A DNA stretch of 10,240 bases from an uncultured Bacteroidales bacterium. Lineage in GTDB: Bacteria > Bacteroidota > Bacteroidia > Bacteroidales > P3. Both the position numbers and the translations under genes were made by a program. Positions 5,775 to 10,240 of the stretch are shown one piece after another. The stretch spans positions 1 to 10,240 of the forward strand of contig CAMURW010000030.1 of assembly GCA_947097635.1 (NCBI GenBank), given 5' to 3'. Under the pieces are notes generated by a model, which saw only the letters and a list, made by a program, of their open reading frames with translations, was not told the DNA's origin and made no database searches. How positions within the stretch are numbered: position 1 is the first letter of the stretch; every line of letters starts with the position of its first letter.

Positions 5775-7397
5775 TTACAGATGCCTCAAAGCCGCTTTCA
5801 TGGCATCGTCGTATTTGCGCATCACGGCGAAATAGGCGGTCTCGCCATACAGGTGGCGGGCTATGGTGGCCTGCAGCACGTCGTGCAGATACTGCATGCT
5901 CATGGCATCGGTGCCGTAATAATATAATGTGTCTTCCCCCACCCTGCGCTGCGACAGCGTGTCGCCTTCCGGCAGAACATGCACGCGGCGTTGACGGCAA
6001 TAGCGGGCAAAGAGGCTGTCGACGCCGAAGGTGTCGTAGGCTTGCATGAAGTCCTCCACCGGACGTTGCGCCCACACGCCACGACGCTGGTCGGCCCATT
6101 CGAAAGTCATTTCCTGTATGAAGCCCCTCGCTCTTACGTTGACGAAATAGCTGCTCAGCCGCGTGGTGTCCAGCGGCACGAATATGTCTGGCATAATGCC
6201 TCCCCCGCCATACACCGTGCGGCCCTTCGAGGTCTTGTATTTCAGCGAGTCGGGCAGGTGGATGGAATCCACGTTGAAGAGCTCGCCGTGCCGATAGCGG
6301 TTGTACAGGTCTTTGCTGTAGTCGTGCTTGGCATCGTAGGGCTTCTGTATGCAGCGCCCCGAAGGCGTGTAGTAGCGCGCGGTGGTGAGCCGCAGCTGCG
6401 AGCCGTCCTTTAGTGTGTACATACGCTGCACCAGCCCTTTCCCGAAGGTGCGGCGCCCCACCACCGTGGCGCGGTCCCAGTCCTGCAAGGCTCCGCTCAC
6501 TATTTCGCTGGCGCTGGCGCTATATTCGTCCACCAGCACCATCAAGCGGCCTGTAGTGAAGCGCCCGCCTCTGCGGCTGAGGAAATCCTGCCGTTTCTGC
6601 TTGCGTCCTTCCGTGTATACCACCAGCCGGCGTGCAGGAAGGAACTCGCTGGCCACCAAGTGTGCGATGTCCAGAAATCCGCCGCTGTTGCCGCGCAGGT
6701 CGAAGACGAGAGCCTTCATGCCTTGTTTCTGCAGCTTGGCGATACCCTCGTCTACTTCGTTTGCCGACGTGCGCGAAAACTTGGTCAGACGTATATATCC
6801 CACCGTGTCGTTCAGCATCATGCAGTAGTCCACGGAACGCAAGGGCACGTCGTCGCGCGTTATCACGAAGGCGAGGGGCTCTTTGCCGTTGTTGCGCCGC
6901 ACTGTCAGCGTCACCTTGCTTCCCTTGCTGCCGCGCATGTGCTGCCGTGCCCAGTTGGAGTTGATGCTGTCGCCTGTGGCCGTCAGGTTGTCCACCTTTA
7001 GTATCTTGTCGCCCCTCATCAGCCCCGTTTTCTCGCTAGGTCCTCCCACTATCACTTCATTCACGCTGATGGTGTCCTCCACAATCTGAAACGAGATGCC
7101 TATGCCGCTGAAGGAGCCTTCCAGTCCCTCGTTCACACGTTTCACGTCGCGTTCCGGTATGAATGCGGAATGGGGGTCCAGCGCTTTCAGCATGCCCGCT
7201 ATCGCCTCCTCGCTCTCGCGTATCATATTGGGTTCTACGACATAATTCTCGAAAATTTGACCATACACCTGCTCTATGTTCTCGAAAGCGGCAGCCATGG
7301 TGTCCTGTTTGTCGCTCTGTTTTCTCTTCTTACGTTGCGCACTGGCAGAGGGAGCTATCATCAGCAGTGCCAATAAAATGGTTACAATACGTTTCAT
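5775..7397 (-). CDS. S41 family C-terminal processing peptidase
   Basis: This 540-residue exported serine protease belongs to the CtpA/Tsp group, which trims or degrades envelope proteins from the C-terminal end. A Sec signal peptide covers residues 1-20, with SASA before Gln 21 as the cleavage site. Next come a helical region (DPHSAFIP near 74-81) and a PDZ domain at about 95-180 (FSGIGISFQI, GGPSEKTGLMRGDKIL). The protease core has DLRGNSGG (233-240), EYSASASEI with the likely nucleophile Ser 295, and FGKGLVQ with Lys 320, giving the family's 25-residue Ser-Lys spacing. The C-terminal 170 residues are an extension of the kind seen in Bacteroidetes members, and all catalytic parts are intact. 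It is followed by groES on the same strand after 247 bases, and I see no clear terminator between them. Upstream lies the gene-poor mobile-element scar. No confident promoter was found. Confidence 0.95.
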   Translation of the reverse strand: MKRIVTILLALLMIAPSASAQRKKRKQSDKQDTMAAAFENIEQVYGQIFENYVVEPNMIRESEEAIAGMLKALDPHSAFIPERDVKRVNEGLEGSFSGIGISFQIVEDTISVNEVIVGGPSEKTGLMRGDKILKVDNLTATGDSINSNWARQHMRGSKGSKVTLTVRRNNGKEPLAFVITRDDVPLRSVDYCMMLNDTVGYIRLTKFSRTSANEVDEGIAKLQKQGMKALVFDLRGNSGGFLDIAHLVASEFLPARRLVVYTEGRKQKRQDFLSRRGGRFTTGRLMVLVDEYSASASEIVSGALQDWDRATVVGRRTFGKGLVQRMYTLKDGSQLRLTTARYYTPSGRCIQKPYDAKHDYSKDLYNRYRHGELFNVDSIHLPDSLKYKTSKGRTVYGGGGIMPDIFVPLDTTRLSSYFVNVRARGFIQEMTFEWADQRRGVWAQRPVEDFMQAYDTFGVDSLFARYCRQRRVHVLPEGDTLSQRRVGEDTLYYYGTDAMSMQYLHDVLQATIARHLYGETAYFAVMRKYDDAMKAALRHL

Positions 7398-7580
7398 GCC
7401 TGTGCTAACGCCGTAGGTCGTATTTTATTGCATGGACGATTGGAACGCAGAGAAATGTAGACTCAAGTACCAAGCGCCACGCCGGTATGCAAAAGACAAC
7501 AAAAAACATGTTTAGGAGCAAATAAGGTCAAGAGTGTTCCAGGACGGAGGTCCGGTTCGTGCGGTACATGGAGGATATGT

Positions 7581-7754
7581 TCATCCGAAATAAGTAGAGA
7601 AGCCTGTGCCGTTTGGGATGTTCTCATACGCTTGTCTCTTGATAGCCTTGATTCTGTTGTTTATGTCTTCGGCTTTCCCGCTCGTTATCTTGTCGCCATA
7701 GTATGTCAGTACACTGTCCGGGTCTTGTTCAGTCGTGTCGGCAAGCCTCCTCAT
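7581..7754 (-). pseudogene. Transposase C-terminal remnant (ISL3-like)
   Basis: This 57-codon frame starts MRRLADTTEQDPDSV and contains YYGDKITSGKAEDINNRIKA followed by IKRQAY. That resembles the end of ISL3-family DDE transposases, where a TNG/TSG..EGxNNKIKxIKRxAYG segment precedes FRNFxYFxLRI. Similarity stops after QAY (about position 7626), and the remaining residues (ENIPNGTGFSTYFG) do not match. The catalytic core and N-terminus are absent: an in-frame TAG and then the 11-bp repeat array lie immediately upstream. It is therefore a decayed fragment, not a working element. The family assignment rests on a remembered motif, not a search. It lies 184 bases upstream of the S41 peptidase start on the same strand, so the insertion may have changed that gene's promoter region. 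Confidence 0.55.
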
Positions 7755-7766
7755 GTGCTTTGTCTA

Positions 7767-7876
7767 TCGGGGATGAGTCGGGAATGGGTCGGGGATGGGT
7801 CGGGAATGGGTCGGGGATGAGTCGGGGATGGGTCGGGAATGGGTCGGGGATGAGTCGGGGATGGGTCGGGGATGAG
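7767..7876. repeat. Minisatellite: ten 11-bp units TCGGG(G/A)ATG(A/G)G
   Basis: Ten uninterrupted 11-bp units occupy exactly 110 bases. Only two positions vary, giving three unit types: a = TCGGGGATGAG, b = TCGGGAATGGG, c = TCGGGGATGGG, in the order a b c b a c b a c a. Three units make 33 bp, so both strands stay open and encode 11-residue periodic peptides (Pro/His/Asp-rich on the minus strand, Gly/Met/Ser-rich on the plus), but no start or context supports translation. The array begins 12 bases upstream (minus-strand sense) of the transposase remnant ATG. There are no spacers, so it is not CRISPR. Confidence 0.95.
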
Positions 7877-8147
7877 CCAGAAAGTCCTGACGCAGCCTCA
7901 GCACAAGCGGGGCGTAGTGGCGACATCTTTCCGAACTGTTCGAGAATGTGGTTAGGATGGTCCGCGTGCAGTCCTCCAAGAGGCGAGGCGGCTCGATATT
8001 TGTTTCCAGCCTTGCGCTTGAACCATAGGGAGCCCGTCGCATCACATAAGCTTTGCGATTAGGACACTTTTCGAATATTCATTTGCAGATTTCCGTAAGG
8101 AATAATTTAGCAGACTTCGTCATTTTTATCGAATTTTGGAAAGTTTT
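7877..8147. other. Unassigned gene-free stretch beside the repeat array
   Basis: No recognisable gene was found. The first 180 bases are GC-richer and carry overlapping open frames on both strands. One minus-strand frame contains SLWFKRKAGNKYRAASPLGG and runs into the repeat without a recognisable domain or start. From about 8060 the sequence becomes AT-rich up to the tRNA promoter. It may be further remnant of the element that left the transposase fragment; I cannot identify element ends or target-site duplications. Confidence 0.4.
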
Positions 8148-8178
8148 TTTGCCACGTCGGGAAAAGTTATTACCTTTG
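8148..8178 (+). promoter_or_regulatory. tRNA-Leu promoter (Bacteroidetes type)
   Basis: TTTG (8148-8151), 19 bases, then TACCTTTG (8171-8178) match the Bacteroidetes -33 and -7 elements exactly in sequence and spacing. It is the strongest promoter in the window. Predicted start is near 8184, about 155 bases before the tRNA. The leader contains two short stems, TGCCA/TGGCA (8196-8210) and GATGC/GCATC (8318-8330), the second ending 7 bases before the tRNA and possibly relevant to processing. Confidence 0.85.
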
Positions 8179-8337
8179 CATTCTCGTTATAGCGATGCCA
8201 TACTGTGGCAATAGCCTGATAATGTGCTTTTTATCCCTATGCGAACGGTTGACGACTTGTAGAAAACGATGGAGAATCATCCTTGTGCGTCGCTTTTTCG
8301 AGGATGGTGTGTTTCAGGATGCATGGCATCTACACCT

Positions 8338-8422
8338 GCGGACATGGCGTAATTGGTAGCCGCGCTAGACTTAGGATCTAGTTCTTCACGGAGTGGGGGT
8401 TCGAGTCCCCCTGTCCGCACCA
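8338..8422 (+). tRNA. tRNA-Leu (anticodon UAG)
   Basis: The acceptor arms GCGGACA (8338-8344) and TGTCCGC (8412-8418) pair fully, with discriminator A and an encoded CCA at 8420-8422. The anticodon stem CTAGA/TCTAG encloses the loop CTTAGGA with anticodon TAG (8372-8374). The variable region of about 13 bases is of the long class II type expected for leucine, and the T arm is GGGGG-TTCGAGT-CCCCC. It reads CUA and, depending on modification, other CUN leucine codons. Confidence 0.96.
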
Positions 8423-8437
8423 GGTAACACGTTTGCT

Positions 8438-8508
8438 GCTAGCCCGTCGCCCCACCGCGCTTCATAAGGGAAGCGGAGGAAAAGGCGACTATCGGTAGCT
8501 TGTTTTTG
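8438..8508 (+). terminator. Terminator downstream of tRNA-Leu
   Basis: Nested pairing GCTA (8438-8441)/TAGC (8496-8499) and GTCGCC (8446-8451)/GGCGAC (8484-8489), with an inner CCGCGCTTC/GGAAGCGG stem, is followed by TTGTTTTTG. It sits 15 bases past the tRNA 3' end and would stop transcription before the acetyltransferase gene. Confidence 0.75.
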
Positions 8509-8516
8509 TCAATGAA

Positions 8517-8552
8517 TATGAGCCTCGTGGCGTTATCGTTGCGTGGCTCATA
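8517..8552. other. Inverted repeat upstream of the GNAT gene
   Basis: TATGAGCC (8517-8524) and GGCTCATA (8545-8552) form a perfect 8-bp stem around a 20-base loop, ending 9 bases before the first ATG of the acetyltransferase. It could mask the ribosome entry region or be a protein site. No matching -33/-7 promoter was found in this gap. Confidence 0.45.
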
Positions 8553-8561
8553 CTTCGTTTA

Positions 8562-9074
8562 ATGATTTACAACATGAAAACCGTGACATTGAGGGCCATG
8601 GAGCCCGATGACTTAGAACACCTCTACCGCTGGGAGAATGCGTCGGAGAAGGACAGCAGCACGGAACATCGTCTGTATAGCCGCCATGAACTGACGCAGT
8701 TTATCCTCAGCGCCGAAAACGAGGATGTGTATGCCTCACGCCAGCAACGTCTGATGGCTGTGGACGGTGACGTAACGGTGGGCTTCGTGGAAATCTACGA
8801 CTTCGACCCCTACCACCACCACGCCGGCTTCGGCGTGCTGGTGGACAACCAGCTGCGCGGACAAGGCTACAGCATTGCGATGATGGCGGCGCTGGAGGAA
8901 TATTGCCGCGCCGAGTTGCAGATACATGTGCTGTGGTGCGACGTGGCGGCAAGCAACACAGCCAGCCGTACCATGCTGCGCCGCTGCGGCTATGAAGAGA
9001 TAGGGCGGCGTAAGGACTGGCTTTATGTCAACGGCCACTACGAGGATGCCGTGGCGGTGCAGAAGACGTTGTAG
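8562..9074 (+). CDS. GNAT family N-acetyltransferase
   Basis: This 170-residue cytosolic enzyme is predicted to transfer acetyl from acetyl-CoA to an amine; the substrate cannot be read from the sequence. The N-terminal TLRAMEPDDLEHLYRWEN is typical of the RimJ/RimL/SpeG-like branch. The central strand VGFVEIYDFDPYHHHAGFGV leads into the acetyl-CoA loop QLRGQGYS (97-104), the Q-x-x-G-x-G/A-type signature. The C-terminal part has NTASRTMLRRCGYEEIGRRK, the usual Asn then late beta-strand pattern. Two starts are possible, ATG 8562 (MIYNMKTV) and ATG 8574 (MKTVTLRA); the second places the family N-terminus directly at the start and is equally plausible. mltG follows after 52 bases on the same strand, a pairing I associate with Bacteroidales, so co-transcription is likely. 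The tRNA terminator separates it from upstream transcription. Confidence 0.9.
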   Translation: MIYNMKTVTLRAMEPDDLEHLYRWENASEKDSSTEHRLYSRHELTQFILSAENEDVYASRQQRLMAVDGDVTVGFVEIYDFDPYHHHAGFGVLVDNQLRGQGYSIAMMAALEEYCRAELQIHVLWCDVAASNTASRTMLRRCGYEEIGRRKDWLYVNGHYEDAVAVQKTL

Positions 9075-9126
9075 GTGCGAGATACTGTATGCCCCCGAGA
9101 CTTTCTACTAATAGAAAAAATAGTAA

Positions 9127-10206
9127 ATGAATAGAACTTCGACTCCTCACAATAGTGCGGCAATTGCTGCCTCCCTGGCGCACAAGTGGGTGCAATGGCT
9201 GCTGTACATCTTTCTGGCGATGGCTGTGCTCGCTGCCGTGGCCCACCTAACGCTACGCCACCAGCGCATCAGCGCCACAGAGACACAGCACATATGTCTT
9301 CCCACCGGCACCACTTACCCTCAGCTGCTGGACTCGCTAGAGGCACACGGGTGTCTGCAGAACCGTACGGTCTTTAAACGACTGGCGAAGCTGAGAGGAC
9401 TGGACGGGCATGTGAGGCCTGGATGTTACAAGCTGGAGCCCGGCATGGGGGTGGTGAGAGTGATACATAAGCTGTACAGCGGGTCGCAGGACCCAGTACG
9501 TGTCACCATAAACAAACATCGCACGAAACAGAGCCTCTGCGACTTTCTGGACAAGAAGTTGGAACTTTGCGCCGACAGTATGCTGGTGCGTCTCAACGAC
9601 CCCGCTACGGCCGAAACATACGGCTATACCGTGGAAAGCTTCATAGGAATGTTTATCCAGAACACCTACGAAGTGTATTGGACCATTTCGCCCGACGAAC
9701 TGCTGGAACGCATGAAGAAAGAGAGCGACCGATTCTGGAACAGCCTGCGGCGTGGTAAGCTGAAGGACGTGGGACTCACCGCCAACGAGGTTCTGACGCT
9801 GGCCAGCATAGTGGAAGAGGAGACCAACCAAAATGACGAGAAACCTCTTATCGCTAGCGTGTACCTCAACCGGCTGCACAAAGGAATGGCACTGCAGGCC
9901 GACCCCACTGTGAAGTTCTCCGTCGGCGACTTCGCGATAAGACGCGTCAGCGGCAGCATGATGGACAGCGACAGCCCCTACAATACTTATCGCCACGCCG
10001 GACTGCCACCAGGACCTATCTGCATACCCTCCGTTGCCAGCATAGACGCCGTGCTGAGCGGAGTGCAGAGCGATTACCTCTATTTCTGCGCCAAAGAAGA
10101 CTTCAGCGGCCACCATAATTTCGCCCGCACCCTGGACGAACATAAAGCCAATGCCCGCCGCTTCCATCAAGCCTTAAACAAGAGAGGCATCGGAAAAAAC
10201 TTGTAA
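9127..10206 (+). CDS. mltG: Endolytic murein transglycosylase MltG (YceG-like)
   Basis: This 359-residue inner-membrane enzyme cleaves nascent glycan strands inside the chain and helps set glycan length. A cytosolic N-terminus of about 20 residues precedes a single membrane segment (about 23-42). The periplasmic part has a LysM-like region with the LPTGTTYPQLLDSL motif (58-71) and then the YceG domain. That domain has ESFIGMFIQNTYEVYW (about 170-185), LASIVEEET with the likely catalytic Glu 230, QADPTVKF (257-264) and YNTYRHAGLPPGPICIPS, followed by DYLYFCAKEDFSGHHNFA near the C-terminus. Length matches the family (about 340-360). ATG 9127 is preceded by an AT-rich gap of 52 bases after the acetyltransferase, with a small TTTCTA/TAGAAA stem at 9102-9117. 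All expected motifs are present. The 34 bases after the stop show no terminator before the window ends. Confidence 0.96.
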   Translation: MNRTSTPHNSAAIAASLAHKWVQWLLYIFLAMAVLAAVAHLTLRHQRISATETQHICLPTGTTYPQLLDSLEAHGCLQNRTVFKRLAKLRGLDGHVRPGCYKLEPGMGVVRVIHKLYSGSQDPVRVTINKHRTKQSLCDFLDKKLELCADSMLVRLNDPATAETYGYTVESFIGMFIQNTYEVYWTISPDELLERMKKESDRFWNSLRRGKLKDVGLTANEVLTLASIVEEETNQNDEKPLIASVYLNRLHKGMALQADPTVKFSVGDFAIRRVSGSMMDSDSPYNTYRHAGLPPGPICIPSVASIDAVLSGVQSDYLYFCAKEDFSGHHNFARTLDEHKANARRFHQALNKRGIGKNL

Positions 10207-10240
10207 AGTTGACAAAATCCTAAAGACACATCGAAATCCC

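Noticed and set aside
7463..7627. 54-codon minus-strand frame (MRTSQTAQASLL...) overlapping the transposase remnant
   Set aside because: It has no recognisable family, lies in degenerate DNA, and starts inside the remnant; chance is the simplest explanation.
7767..7876. CRISPR array
   Set aside because: The units are 11 bp, directly adjacent and without spacers; there are no cas genes nearby.
7703..8062. Plus-strand 119-codon and minus-strand 93- and 65-codon frames across the 11-bp repeats
   Set aside because: The repeats keep several frames open by their periodicity (33 bp). There is no start context, conserved domain or consistent codon use.
8195..8362. 55-codon plus-strand frame in the tRNA leader
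   Set aside because: It runs into the tRNA and ends there, with an Arg/Trp/Cys-rich composition unlike the neighbours and no clear ribosome binding site.
9337..10170. 277-codon minus-strand frame opposite mltG
   Set aside because: It is a shadow of mltG with no domain features.

Overview
This window fits a moderate-GC member of the Bacteroidales, most like Prevotella or Bacteroides. The reasons are two clear Bacteroidetes-type promoters (a TTG/TTTG -33 element, 19 nt, then TAnnTTTG), weak Shine-Dalgarno signals, Bacteroidales-looking protein sequences, and a GNAT acetyltransferase gene followed by mltG. The assignment comes from reading alone; no search was run.

Layout. The left three quarters are read on the minus strand. 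From right to left these are a periplasmic S41 C-terminal processing peptidase (5775-7397), groES (5258-5527), a small lipoprotein gene that looks broken (4818-5156), groEL (3153-4784) and ppdK, pyruvate phosphate dikinase (66-2786). groEL and ppdK are each followed by a hairpin terminator, and ppdK has its own good promoter. The right quarter is read on the plus strand: a tRNA-Leu(UAG) with a strong promoter and a terminator (8148-8508), then a GNAT acetyltransferase (8562-9074) and mltG, a septation-type murein transglycosylase (9127-10206).

Between the two blocks (about 7400-8150) is a gene-poor stretch. It holds a C-terminal scrap of an ISL3-like transposase, a perfect array of ten 11-bp units, and further sequence I cannot identify, so it looks like an old mobile-element scar.

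The genes are mostly housekeeping: protein folding (GroES/GroEL), envelope proteolysis (S41 peptidase), PEP/pyruvate interconversion (PpdK) and peptidoglycan processing (MltG). The most unusual points are (1) groES and groEL, normally almost adjacent, lie 473 bp apart with a lipoprotein-like reading frame between them that carries an in-frame TGA and a 14-bp tandem duplication; (2) a cluster of TGACA/TGTCA half-sites, including two palindromes of the form NGACA-N3-TGTCA, upstream of groES; and (3) the 11-bp minisatellite. I see no convincing new defence or mobile system here.
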